Source: Metridium senile (Eukaryota > Cnidaria > Anthozoa > Actiniaria > Metridiidae). Taken from it: a stretch of DNA of 64,000 nt. Of this stretch, positions 22,145 to 32,570 are shown piece by piece (positions within the stretch are counted from its first letter, which is position 1; each line of letters begins with the position of its first letter). The notes below the pieces were generated by a model. That model did not search any database. It worked only from the letters and a program-made list of their open reading frames with translations, and was not told the origin of the DNA. The position numbers and the translations under genes are program-made. Location of the stretch: positions 9,761,101-9,825,100 of the forward strand of contig OX459101.1 in NCBI GenBank assembly GCA_949775045.1. The letters run 5' to 3'.

Positions 22145-23970
22145 GATTAAAAAGATAATAAGGATGAAAAATATAGATATATCATCAAGTTAATCCACAA
22201 TTTACATGCAGCGGTCATAAAACTGCCATTTTTGAACGTAAAAGACGAAATTGATACAACAATTCACGTAGAATTGAAGATAAATAAATCATCTTTGAAC
22301 ATTCAAATTCTACTTACCGAAATAAGAGTTTTTGTTCGATATTTCAACCTCAAATACATTAAATAAATAGTTACTTCTTTTACGATAAGGTCATCAATCT
22401 TTGTAAATTATTTGTACAGTAAAGTGAACCAAGATAAAATACGGCTTTTGAATTTCAACTTTCAAATTAACAATTTTTGTCGACCTGTACGTAGTTTCAT
22501 ATTCAGTCACAATTTCAGAGTTCAGTTTTGGCACTAGCTATATACTAATCTCTTCAGAATTTTCAATTTTCTCAGCTAAGTAAATCCATATTGGCAAACG
22601 TATCTTACAGTGAGAATACTCGAACCGTGAACACTTGACTTTTTTCATGTTATTATTTTCTGAACCTTCTACTGCTCCCAACATCTAAAAATCAAGCATT
22701 TAGTTCAAATGCTCTGAGTTTTCATAAAAAAAATATTATTTCTAATCTATTCGCTCATTGGATGTGGGCATGAGTTAAAAAAGTAACAACAAAAACTCGA
22801 AGTCAGTTAACGGTTCGAGTTTCCTCACTGTAACAACTTAACACCGAAAAAAAAAATTTGTCGACTTACATTTCCGTGTCCACCGGTATACTTTTTTTTC
22901 TCTGTGAAGTGCAGTCACAGTATGTTGTTAATTCAAATGTACGGTACTATAGCCTTGACACAGTCAGTTAGCAATCAAATCCGTGTGTCCTACCCAGTTT
23001 TGGTGTTTCATCGCTAAGCGAAATGAAATTAGGTCGTAAGTATCCCACTTATATATACGAATACGAATTTTCTGTACGAGACCAGCAAATCAAAGGATAC
23101 ACTTACTCCTTTCGAGTTCTTTTGAACTGCAACGCATGCGTAGTAGACTTCCTTGTCATTGAAAAGTTTTAATTGAAAGCAGTGTCATTGTAAACAAGTG
23201 ATTAAAACACACTGTATAAAGTTTGAACTTTTCTGGGTTGGATTTAGTTGGATTCGAAGCCGTTGTTTATATATAGCTCTCCGTTAAAGCGAATTTGGAG
23301 ATCTTTGTAGCTCTCTTTAGAAAACAACTAGCGAATATTTATGAATTGATGTATGTCATGTACTTGTATTCGCCCTCCCTTTCCATTTGTTAAAGCTTAT
23401 ATTGCTCCTTCTCGAGACAAAAATAGTCACTCAGCGAAAGAGCATGAATAAAGACAATAAGCCTTAGAAAAAGCACTTACAAATGAAAATTTGATAAAGA
23501 TTTTTGGCTTTAAAATCGAACCGTATGGCTTAGCTTCAATTAAGTAGAGTTTGTGTACAAAATGCGTGAAAATGAGTTACACTTTTGTTGGTAATTTTGT
23601 AAGATAATTTGACAATTTGAAAAACGGCACTATGAACGAGTTGGAAGTACTCTACAATGTTGAGTGTTGGGTTTCGCTGTATTGTCAAATAATGGCATGA
23701 AATCAGAGATTTGAGAAAAACAACGATATTCAAATGAAAAAGGATGAGAAACTAAAACTCGAGTCTCGTGAATATTGTGTCTAGTTAGAATCATTCATTG
23801 ATGAGCTATATTAGATATAGTAGCCTAGAACTCAATTTTGAATATTTTGTTGTGAATAAATCTAATTTGAAAATTTATTTTATTCCTAGCATTTTTTTTT
23901 TAACGTATATTTACTCGCGAAATCGTTTTCGTATTTGTCTACGCCATATGATAATATAAAAGTTCATTGT
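22145..23970. other. Single-copy AT-rich DNA
   Basis: No repeats of note and no domain in the 65-residue minus frame at 23536-23733. The least repetitive part of the window together with 19.7-21.9 kb. Confidence 0.5.
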
Positions 23971-24720
23971 TCTCGGGTGTGATACTTATTTATTTATATT
24001 TATTTATTTATTTATTTTCGCCATCATTATTGTTATCGTTAACATCATCATCATTATTTTCGCCATTGTTGTCGTCAACATTATCATCATCATTATTTTC
24101 ATCATCATCAGCTTTTCTTTTTCTTTTTTTTTTTTTTCTTGCAATAATAATAACAATAACTCAAAAACGATTATGATAACAATACTTATGATAGAAATAA
24201 CGAACAGCAAAAGATGATGGCGAAAATAATGATGATGATGAAAACGATAACAATGATGGCGAAAATAATGATGATGTTGACGATAACAATAATAATGATG
24301 GCGAAAATAATGATGATGTTAACGATAACAATGATGATTGCGAAAATAATGATGATGATGATGAAGTTAACAATGATGATGGCGAAAATAATGATGATGA
24401 TGATGATGATGCCTTAACGATAACAATAATGATGGCGAAAATAAGATGATGATGATGATGACGTTAACAATGATGATGGCGAAAATAATGATGATGATGA
24501 TGTTAACGATATCAATAATGATGGCAAAACTGATAATGATGATGATGAAGTTAACAATAACAACAATGATGGCTAAAATACATGTACACAGATGATGATG
24601 ATAATATTGATAATGATGATGTTGGCGATAGCAATGATGATGGCAACAATAATGATGATGATAACGGTTATAACGATATTGATGATGATCACAACATATT
24701 GATAATGATGTTAACGATGA
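23971..24720. repeat. GAT/AAT/AAC trinucleotide complex
   Basis: (TTTA)n at 23990-24017, CAT/ATT units to about 24110, a T-rich stretch, then from 24200 a GAT-rich tract with a recurring ~33-bp pattern: GATGGCGAAAATAATGATGA, then GTTAACGATAACAAT. All Met/Ile/Asp-rich frames here are this repeat. CAT-sense and GAT-sense halves face each other around 24140, giving potential for a large imperfect hairpin. Confidence 0.93.
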
Positions 24721-25218
24721 CAATTATAATGAACATCAAAATCATTATAACTTTATATTTTAAATTATTAAAACGACGGCTGTGTCGATAGACTGATACT
24801 GTTTTTGTTAGTGATAATGATCGTAGGCCGCTTTCTGATGTAGTTAATGTGTAGGAAGAGTAACATTTTTTTCAACAACACACAATAACTATGATCGTAT
24901 TCTAGACGATTTACAAGCCGACAGCTCTTCGTAGGCGTTCAAAACGAAATATTGTATATCTTATTGACTTGCTTCAATATCAAGGCGGCGAAACTTTCTG
25001 GAAAGTACCACCAAAAATGAATATCAATCTTTACGCAAAGACTTCCGTGTCTTTGATTTATATTGTTTAATCTCTATGAATAACTTGATGACTCGACGGA
25101 CCGGGAAAAGCTGATGATATTGAATTGATTAATGTAGAACCGTTAAAGTCAGTCATACTTGCTTTTGTCCGGATTGAAACGAGACATCGGGATTTTTTTT
25201 GAATAAGTCAAACAATTT
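24721..25218. other. Single-copy DNA between GAT tracts
   Basis: No features seen. Confidence 0.45.
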
Positions 25219-25530
25219 CAATGGTAATGATGATGTTGATGATGGTGATGATGATGCTGATGATGATGATGATGATGATGATGATGTTGATGATGTCGAT
25301 GATGATAATGATGATGATGATGATGATGATGTCGATGATGATGTCGATGATGATGATAATGAAAATGATGATGTTGATGGTGATGTTGATGCTGATGATG
25401 ATATTGATGATGTTGTTGATGATGATGAAGATGATGAAGTTGATGATGATGTTAATGATGATGATGATGATGACGATTGTAATGACAATGATATGGTGGT
25501 ATTGATGACGATGAAGATGATGATATAAAG
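25219..25530. repeat. (GAT)n microsatellite
   Basis: About 300 bp of GAT with interspersed GTC, GTT and AAT variants. The Asp-rich (109), Met-rich (94) and Ser-rich (159) frames are three readings of the same tract. Confidence 0.97.
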
Positions 25531-25860
25531 ATTATTATTATGATATTGTTGATATTGTTTATTAAAATGGCGACGAAAACGATAATGATAGAGAGAAATG
25601 ATAATTATAGTATAGTGATATACATTTGACAATAAGAAAATAATGAAAAAGCCAATCGAATGGACAAAATGGATATGCTAATGATGATGATAATTTGATA
25701 ATAGTGGCGATAAATAAATAATATGTAAAAGTTTTGCAATACATGTAGTAGGGCAAAATTTAATGAAATAAGTAATGCACGATAAATTAATAGTAAATAT
25801 AATCATACAATTATTAAAGTAATAACACTATGAACAAACTATATGAATTCAGTTGCAATA
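25531..25860. other. AT-rich DNA
   Basis: No feature recognised. Confidence 0.4.
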
Positions 25861-26182
25861 GAGCACCGAAGTGTGACGTCACAATTTTTTTTTTATCTTT
25901 TCCTATTCAAATAATTTTCATCATACAATGCTAGTCAAAAAATAGGCTGCCAGAAAATTTGGGATCATTTGAGTGTGAAACGGTTGGAACCAGGGCAAAA
26001 ATAAGAGACTTTGTATGGAAAAACATTTACATTCAAAAAAATCATATCTCAGCCGTTTCACACTCAAATGATCCCAAATTTTCGGGCAGCCTATATTTTG
26101 ACTTGCATTCTATGATGAAAGTAGTCTGAATACGAAAAGATTTAAAAAAAAAAAAAATTGTGACGTCATCACTTCGGTACTC
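25861..26182. mobile_element. 322-bp long-TIR MITE, GAGCACCGAAGTG family
   Basis: The ends GAGCACCGAAGTGTGACGTC and GACGTCATCACTTCGGTACTC are inverted. Pairing resumes inward over AGGCTGCCAGAAAATTTGGG + ATCATTTGAGTGTGAAACGG and its complement near 26050-26095. The arms span about 145 bp each around a ~60-bp core. TA lies just outside both ends. No reading frame. Confidence 0.88.
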
Positions 26183-27049
26183 TATATATGGGCAACGATT
26201 ATGAAATTTGGTGTATTTTTATCGCTATATTTTTGTTTAGTCTACAACCTGCAATCACTTAATATACTCCTGCTAAAGGGAGGTATTTTTTAACCACACG
26301 CAGAGTCTATTTTCGAATAAAAAACAAAAACACTTTAAACTGGGCAATTTAAGAGCAGACAAATAGATACACTTGAGGAGGCTCGAAATGTTTTTTTTAT
26401 TTTTTTTTAATACTTTTGAAAGATCATTTCAACACTCGAGAATAAAATTCGTATCTCCGCGCGCCTATGTAATATCCTCTATATAATAACATAAAAAGAT
26501 AAAACTAGAGTGTATATTAGAGTTACTTAGTGAAAACGGGTTTATAGCTATTTAACTCAAATAAGGAACGTGCCTTTTTATTAACTGGATGATTAGTTTT
26601 ATTCGATGCTAAGTGCGCCTACTACGTGCCGAACGAAAACAAAGCAGATTAAATCTTAACAAAACCTATTTATGAAATAATCGCAAAAACGTGTGAGGCG
26701 ACATTTATCAATTTTGTCAATTTATGTATTCAGAGTCAATAATAATGAAATTAATAAATAATAACGGTTTAATATCAAGATTTCCACTAAAATGGCTCTT
26801 CACCTGATATGAACTATATATATATATCTACTCTACATAAAATATCTTGGAAACTACATATGTACAGCTAAAATAATTATTAACATATATGTATATTAAT
26901 ATATCAAAACGAAACGAAAATACTAATGGGTAGAAAATACGTAAATACGTAAATTATTGTAATAACTGCTAAAGCGTACATATTCAAGTACACTTTCATC
27001 GGAGCATAATTGGCTAACGCGTTGCAATGTATGTTTCCACCCAATAGAT
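26183..27049. other. AT-rich DNA containing one element fragment
   Basis: Apart from the fragment at 26418-26482, nothing recognised. A short TATATATATATA run at 26815-26828. Confidence 0.45.
26418..26482 (+). mobile_element. Fragment of the CGCGCCCATGTAATATCC family
   Basis: AAGATCATTTCAACACTCGA, AATTCGTATCTCCGCGCG and ATGTAATATCCTCTATATAA correspond to one terminal ~65 bp of the element at 28202-28420. Confidence 0.7.
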
Positions 27050-27194
27050 CTTTTCACAGTTCCGTTCAGTGACCACGAATAATAGTTCCAAGTCGAGTTT
27101 GAGTTGCCACACAAAACTATAATTTATCATGCGCAGCAACTACAACCTCGACTTGGAACTATCGTTCGTGGTCACTGAACGGAATTGTGAAAAG
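27050..27194. mobile_element. 145-bp foldback element
   Basis: CTTTTCACAGTTCCGTTCAG + TGACCACGAATAATAGTTCC + AAGTCGAG is matched in reverse by CTCGACTTGGAACTATCGTT + CGTGGTCACTGAACGGAATT + GTGAAAA, roughly 48 bp per arm with few mismatches. No coding capacity. Confidence 0.88.
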
Positions 27195-27378
27195 GGTAAT
27201 TATAATCTTTTTGAGATAAGATTCGTTGTCTTTTGTGTTTCCATAACACGTAGAGACTTTTAGAAGACGTGTTCCTATTCCTAGAAATTTGGTAGAAGGG
27301 TACATTATAACACGTTAGCCGATTACGTCTGTGACGTCATCAGGGTTTTGTAATTCTCCCTCGGCAACTTATTTTAGG

Positions 27379-27645
27379 CGCTAAATCACATTAAAAACGT
27401 ATCATTGACTAAGACACTCCTTAGTTCTAGGATAATATTACAAAGATTACATTCTATCTATCTTCTGACTAAAAATATTCTAAATGACGTCATCATCTCA
27501 TCCTTAAAAAGACGTCAACGTCTCATTCCGCTAAATCACATTATCAATGATTAAGATACTCCTTAGTTCTAGGATAATATTACAAAGATTACATTCTATC
27601 TATCTCCTGACTAAAAATATTCTAAATGACGTCATCATCTCATAA
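27379..27645 (+). repeat. Direct repeat, period 150 bp
   Basis: CGCTAAATCACATTA begins at 27379 and 27529. Both continue GACACTCCTTAGTTCTAGGA-type sequence, TAATATTACAAAGATTACAT, TCTATCTATCT and ATTCTAAATGACGTCATCAT. Confidence 0.92.
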
Positions 27646-27692
27646 TTTACTACGTCATCAGTATACCCTAGTCGGTTTACAACTGGCTTATA

Positions 27693-27846
27693 CACCTAAT
27701 TCAAAAAAGGTTGTCGGGGCGAACGGCGTGTCTTGGAGGTATTGTTTGGGTAATTTAGAAAGGAATAAGAAGAAATTCGTATTACCCACAGTTCCTTTCG
27801 GTCGTGCAATCGCCGTTCGCCCTGACAACCTTTTTTGAATTAGGTG
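27693..27846. mobile_element. 154-bp MITE, TIR CACCTAATTCAAAAAAGG, TA duplication
   Basis: CACCTAATTCAAAAAAGGTT + GTCGGGGCGAACGGCG at the left is inverted at the right as CGCCGTTCGCCCTGACAACC + TTTTTTGAATTAGGTG. TA flanks both ends. The outer CACCTAATT is shared with the 4391 and 29164 elements but the next bases differ, so this is a sister subfamily mobilised through the same ends. Pieces of its interior appear at 14341-14408, and GCGAACGGCG also at 13248. Confidence 0.88.
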
Positions 27847-28126
27847 TATATACTCGAAGATTGTTGTCGCAGTCGAAGCAACGTTTCAAGTCTGCAAAGG
27901 ATGCCGGTATTAATGTCGTAATAACTTTATTTCTTGCATTTTTTTCTAGAAATATTAAGTTCATCACCTAATGCAGAAGAGGTTTGCCAATATAATATGT
28001 CTTTATATATATTATATAATTTCATAACTCCGCGCGCCCATGTATTAATCTCTATTTTTTTAATAACTAGCTATGTTTCTCTGTTTAAAATATGATATCT
28101 TAATTAGCATGTTATTTACTCGTGAA

Positions 28127-28420
28127 AGATCATTTCAACACTCGAAGATAAAATTCGTATCTCGGCGCGTCCATGTAATATCCTCTATATAACCACATAC
28201 ATAGAGAATAATACATGGGCGCCCGGAGATACGGATTTTATCTTCGAGTGTTCAATTGATATCTCACAAGTGACCGCAGCGAATTATATAAATCAAGATA
28301 CGCATCAAAAATTCTTAAAAATCTAGAAAATGCACGGAGTGCATGTTATTTTTCACAATGTGAAGATGTCACTTTTATGCGCGGGAGATCACCTGATATT
28401 TCACTGAAATTTATATAACA
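28127..28420. mobile_element. Head-to-head pair of CGCGCCCATG-family elements
   Basis: The right member (28202-28420, minus sense) is nearly full length: ATAGAGAATAATACATGGGC at its left, ATCACCTGATATTTCACTGA + AATTTATATAA at its right. The left member (28127-28190, plus sense) is a terminal fragment (ACACTCGAAGATAAAATTCG, TCCATGTAATATCCTCTAT). The CTCTAT ends are only about 11 bp apart, giving a ~60-bp inverted repeat. Another terminal scrap (CCGCGCGCCCATGTATTA) lies at 28031-28052. Confidence 0.75.
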
Positions 28421-29163
28421 AGACCATAATATGCTATGAATAAACTGATAACAAGAGAAAAATACTCACATAGTTTTCGTCAGTCTTGAAGTTTTAGCTG
28501 CAGCTTTGTGACAACGATTTCTAAAAAGTTTGCGGTATAACGAAACATTACTCGACGAGCCCAATATTTCAGCACAGCGGTCAAACGACGACTACCCATG
28601 CGTGGCAAACTTTTCACAGCGGTAAATTTGCCATTGTGAACATTAGGATTTCGGACTACAGTGTTTGAAGTCGATTAATAAGAAGTTCCCTGAATATATA
28701 AGCTTGAGGTTTCAGTTCGTGTACATAACCTTCGTTATACTTTAAAACTACCATGCACGAGTCTATATTTCAGCACTGTAATGATACGATGAGATTTAAA
28801 GTATATGTGCATTGGATCCGTGCTCTTTCCAAAAACAACTGATTTAATAGGATTAGTGACGTAATCCTTGCGTGGCGGTCGGTCACGTCGTACACATACA
28901 CCTGCTGCTAAATTATCTTTCACTATATTTTCTTCGTATTTGATAAAAAAAAACAATTTTTAACGTCTCAATGTATTTAACCAGTGACTAATTGGGGAGA
29001 CTCAGACCTACACTCACTACTTCAACGTTATATATTTTAGCACACAACTCTGCTCACAAGATTATTTTTGCGAAAATCAAATAAAGGACGTGCAATATGC
29101 AACAAACCCAATCGGAAATACAAGCACGATAGGCCTAAAGCGGTTTTATGAACTTTCTAAATA
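28421..29163. other. Unassigned DNA
   Basis: GCAGCTTTGTGACAACGATT (28500-28519) resembles a phrase at 17430-17452, suggesting shared debris of an unknown element. The 73-residue minus frame at 28735-28956 has no recognisable domain. Confidence 0.45.
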
Positions 29164-29331
29164 CACCTAATATTTGCACGAACGTTGTCCTGACTTTTAT
29201 AATTTAGTGGGGAAGGAATTAATCAAAAGACAAAAGAAGATCACTCAAGCTGAATTCTTTCTTTTGTTATTCCTTTCTTACTTAATTACTAATATTTGTT
29301 TTTCATGTGACAACCTTCATGCAATTAGGTG
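29164..29331 (+). mobile_element. 168-bp MITE of the TA-CACCT family, diverged
   Basis: CACCTAATATTTGCACGAAC at the left, ACCTTCATGCAATTAGGTG at the right, TA outside both ends (29162-29163, 29332-29333). The interior GGAATTAATCAAAAGACAAA is shared with the elements at 1211 and 4391. The TIRs have decayed (many mismatches) compared with 4391-4554. Confidence 0.8.
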
Positions 29332-29379
29332 TATAACATTATTAGTATTTTATTAATGATGTCGTTAGTTTATTAGTTA

Positions 29380-29480
29380 TTTATTATTAATTAGTTTACT
29401 AGTTTATTTTATAAATTTGTTTTAATTTGTAAAACGCCTAGAGCAGATTTGGATAGACGCTATATAAATATTTTTTTTTT
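29380..29480 (+). mobile_element. Possible 3' end of a LINE or SINE
   Basis: AATTTGTAAAACGCCTAGAG, then GACGCTATATAAATATTT and a T run. The phrase TGTAAAxCGCxxxGAG...GCxCTATATAAATA is a common 3'-terminal signature of invertebrate LINE families; similar ones occur at 38655-38722 and, reversed, at 44720-44760. No coding part remains. Confidence 0.45.
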
Positions 29481-29905
29481 GTAAGAGATTCACAGATTCA
29501 GCCCAGTTTGAACCTGTACATGTCTAATATGCTATTTTTACCATTAGTTCATTAGCTGACCACATAATTACCGGTTGATTTAAATTAACAACCATTTGAG
29601 CATCGTGATAATGAGCATTACGTGCATTCCTAGAATTTTCGAGCCAATTGGTACAGTAATGACGTCATAGTTCTCATTCAAATCAGGCTAATGGGTTCTC
29701 AAACATCCTGCTTTATTGCTGTTTATTAGTTTATTCTTTTTCTATTTTTGGTCGATTACTTATTTTATTTTATTACGCACTTTTCCACGTAAAATATGTT
29801 CGATTGTGCTTTACAGTTATGAAGGGCTGGAAGTTGATATGCGCTACTATGGGCCGGCCACGCACACTATTTTGAATTATAAAATATTAAGTGAATGTTA
29901 ACAAT
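29481..29905. other. Single-copy DNA
   Basis: The 61-residue frame at 29716-29901 shows no domain. Confidence 0.4.
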
Positions 29906-30870
29906 TTATTTACGACAAAAAGCTTCATTACAAGATAAATAGTATATCAGTAATAAAACTAAAATAATGACACAATCAGTTTAGATAAATAATGACGTCA
30001 TTAAGTTGTTCATTTGACCGCCATCTTGGATTCTTAGAAATCCGACCATTTTTAAACGACTCAATTTACTAAAACATCTAATTACAAGCTAAATAGTATA
30101 TCAATAAAAAAAACTAAAATTCGGACAATTTTTACTCAAAAAGTTTTTATAACAACTTAGTAACGACGTCCTCAAATGTTTTACTTGACGGCCATCTTGG
30201 ATTCTTAGAAATCGTATCATTTGTAAACAACTTCAATTTACGATCAAGATCTCATTATAAACTAAATAGTATATCAATAACAAAACTAAAATTCGGATAA
30301 AATTTTACTCAATAACGTAATATTACAACTTAGTAATGACGTCCTCACATTGCTCACTCAGTGACGTCCATCTTGGATTCTAAGAAATCCTACCATATGT
30401 AAACGACTCAATTTACGACTAAACATCTCATTATAAACTAAATAGTATATCAATAAAAAACATTCTGACAACATTTTACTCAATAACGTAATATAACAAC
30501 TAAAGCTTGAAACGTCAGTAAAGTCAAGTCAAGATTTTTTACGGTGTTACGAATTTCATTATATTACCTATCGTACATATCAAACACCGACGCAGCCTAA
30601 ACTAGTTTACTCGCTAGCTATAGTTTCCATTTATACGTCGTGAAGTTGTTCATTTGACCGCTATCTTGGATTCTAAAAAATACTACCATTTCATGTTAAC
30701 GGCGACTCAATTTACGACACAAATCTTCATTACAATTTTAGTATAACAATAATATAACTAATGCTAAGACCAAATTTTAAACAATAAGTTTGTTCATTTG
30801 TCCGCCATCTTGGATTCTAAGAAATCCTACCATTTTTACGACTCAATTTACGACTAATCGCCTCATTACT
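29906..30870 (+). repeat. ~170-bp tandem array, five units, interrupted
   Basis: CGCCATCTTGGATTCT or a variant lies at about 30019, 30190, 30366, 30659 and 30803. Units also share CAATTTACGACTAAACATCT, AACTAAATAGTATATCAATA and AACAACTTAGTAATGACGTC. The interval between the third and fourth markers is 293 bp because a 133-bp family 1 element sits between them; without it the spacing is about 160. Confidence 0.92.
30502..30634 (+). mobile_element. Family 1 hammerhead-like element inside a tandem array
   Basis: AAAGCTTGAAACGTCAGTAA, TTTTTTACGGTGTTACGAAT, ATTACCTATCGTACATATCA, CACCGACGCAGCCTAAACTA, TTTACTCGCTAGCTATAGTT, CCATTTAT, bounded on both sides by sequence of the 170-bp array (left AACAACT, right ACGTCGTGAAGTTGTTC). 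The upstream GACGAAGGGC half of the motif is missing, so the unit begins within the putative stem II. No clear target duplication; a few bases of the array unit are missing at the junction. Confidence 0.82.
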
Positions 30871-30989
30871 GGCTGATTTAAAGCAAAGCCCTCTCGTGAG
30901 TCAAGTTTACTTCCTCTAAGATTGTATGCACGACATAAAGAGATTCTATGACATAAGCTGGCTCTTAGCTACTACGCTTGTAATAAACG

Positions 30990-31940
30990 ATCATACAAAA
31001 AGGATTTATTTTAACGAGCTAAGGAACAATCTGCATATTTATTAAACTCCAGAATGTGGGGTTAATTTGGTGACTAGACCATGCATAAACGATGATCAAA
31101 TTTTAGGATTTATTTAAGGATAAGGGAATCTGCATATGTATTAAATTATTTTGGTGACTAGGCCATTAGGGGCAGTTGTAATAACGATAATTAGATTTTA
31201 GGATTTATTTAAGGATAAGGGAGTCTGCATATGTATTAAACTCCCGAATGTGGGGTTAATTTGGTAACTAGGCCATTAGGGGCAGTTGTAATAATCGATG
31301 ATTAAATTTTAGGATTTATTTAAGGATTAGAGAGTCTGCATACGTATTAACTCCAGAATGTGGGGTTAATTTGGTGACTAGGCCATTAGGGGCAGTTGTA
31401 ATAAACAATAATAAAATTTTAGGATTTATTTAAGGATAAGGGAATCTGTATATGTATTAAACTCCCAGGCTAATTTGGTGACTAGGCCATTAGGAGCAGT
31501 TGTAATAAACAATAATAAAATTTTAGGATTTATTTAAGGATAAGGGAATCTGTATATGTATTAAACTCCCAGGCTAATTTGGTGACTAGGCCATTAGGAG
31601 CAGTTGTAATAAACAATGATTAAATTTTAGGGTTTATTTAAGGATTAAGGAATCTGTATACGTATTAAACTCCAGAATGTGGGGTTAATTTGGTGACTAG
31701 GCCATTAGGGGCAGTCATATATATGTTGTAATAAACTATGATTAAATTTTAGGATCATTTATGTATAGGATAAGGGAGTCTGCATATGTATTAAACTCCA
31801 GAATATGGGGTTATTTTGGTAACTGGGTCATTAGGGGCAGTCATATGTTGTAATAAACGATCATCTAAATTTAAGGATTTATTTTAGGATTAAAGAATCT
31901 GCATATACTTATTAAACTACAGAACGGGTCATTTGGGGCA
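30990..31940 (+). repeat. ~95-122-bp tandem array, about eight units
   Basis: AGGATTTATTTAAGGATAAG or a variant begins units at about 31105, 31200, 31311, 31421, 31525, 31629, 31751 and 31873. Each continues TCTGCATATGTATTAAACTC, GAATGTGGGGTTAATTTGGT, GACTAGGCCATTAGGGGCAG, TTGTAATAAACGATGATTAA. Units 4-6 share a short deletion (CTCCCAGGCTAATTTGG), showing stepwise expansion. Confidence 0.95.
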
Positions 31941-32164
31941 GCCGCCTGTTTAAAAAAATAAATATTATTTATTGGTTATTGAGCTATAGAGGTTACAAGC
32001 TGGTGTTTATTTTGCGTCTGACAAAAAAAAACTGGTTGACGCGAACCATATTTTGATTGAGTATATTTTTTCTTGAAATAATATATGTGCTGTCATAAGT
32101 GTCATTATAATTACAATTTATATATTGCTCTCGTGATGAGTGTTGTCACTCAGGGCAAATTATC

Positions 32165-32340
32165 GGCGTGACCATCAAATTATCATCAACAACATGATCA
32201 TCGTCTTATCATTTATCATCATCTTAATAATCGTCATCATCATTATTTTTTACAGCATTATCATCACAATCATAATGATAATTATTATCATCGTCACCAA
32301 TGTCATACATCTTCATCATTCTCATGTACATCAACATAAT
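32165..32340. repeat. Degenerate CAT/ATT tract
   Basis: Mixed ATC, ATT and CAT units with interruptions; the Ile-rich frame is compositional. CATCATCATCATTATCGTCACC-like sequence recurs at 33905-33930, and both are followed by an ATAATTGTTCATTT phrase (32336, 33961). Confidence 0.85.
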
Positions 32341-32379
32341 TGTTCATTTCAATTTTAGCTATGATTATTTTAGTTTTTA

Positions 32380-32570
32380 ACTCGTGGATCGAAGATCCTC
32401 GAGTTATTGGGATGGGGCTTTTGAACCGGAAGTGTCACTCACTCACTCACTCACTCGCTCACTCACTAGATCGTCAGTGTAAACTTTTGAGCCCCAAGAT
32501 CTCGGTCAGCGTACTTCGAGCACATGGATATTTGATTCGTCTGAAGGAATGATTTTTCGGTCGAACTAAT
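32380..32570. mobile_element. Possible foldback fragment with (ACTC)n
   Basis: GATCGAAGATCCTCGAG and GGGGCTTTTGAACCGGAAGT on one side, then ACTC units (32437-32468), then GTAAACTTTTGAGCCCCAAG and GATCTCGGTC. TTTTGAACC/GGGGCT and AGCCCC/TTTTGAG suggest a decayed inverted repeat around the microsatellite. Tentative. Confidence 0.4.

Noticed and set aside
25199..25632. Asp-rich, Met-rich and Ser-rich frames
   Set aside because: Three translations of one GAT microsatellite.
26815..26828. TATA boxes and other promoter-like words
   Set aside because: In DNA this AT-rich such words are expected by chance, and there is no gene for them to serve.
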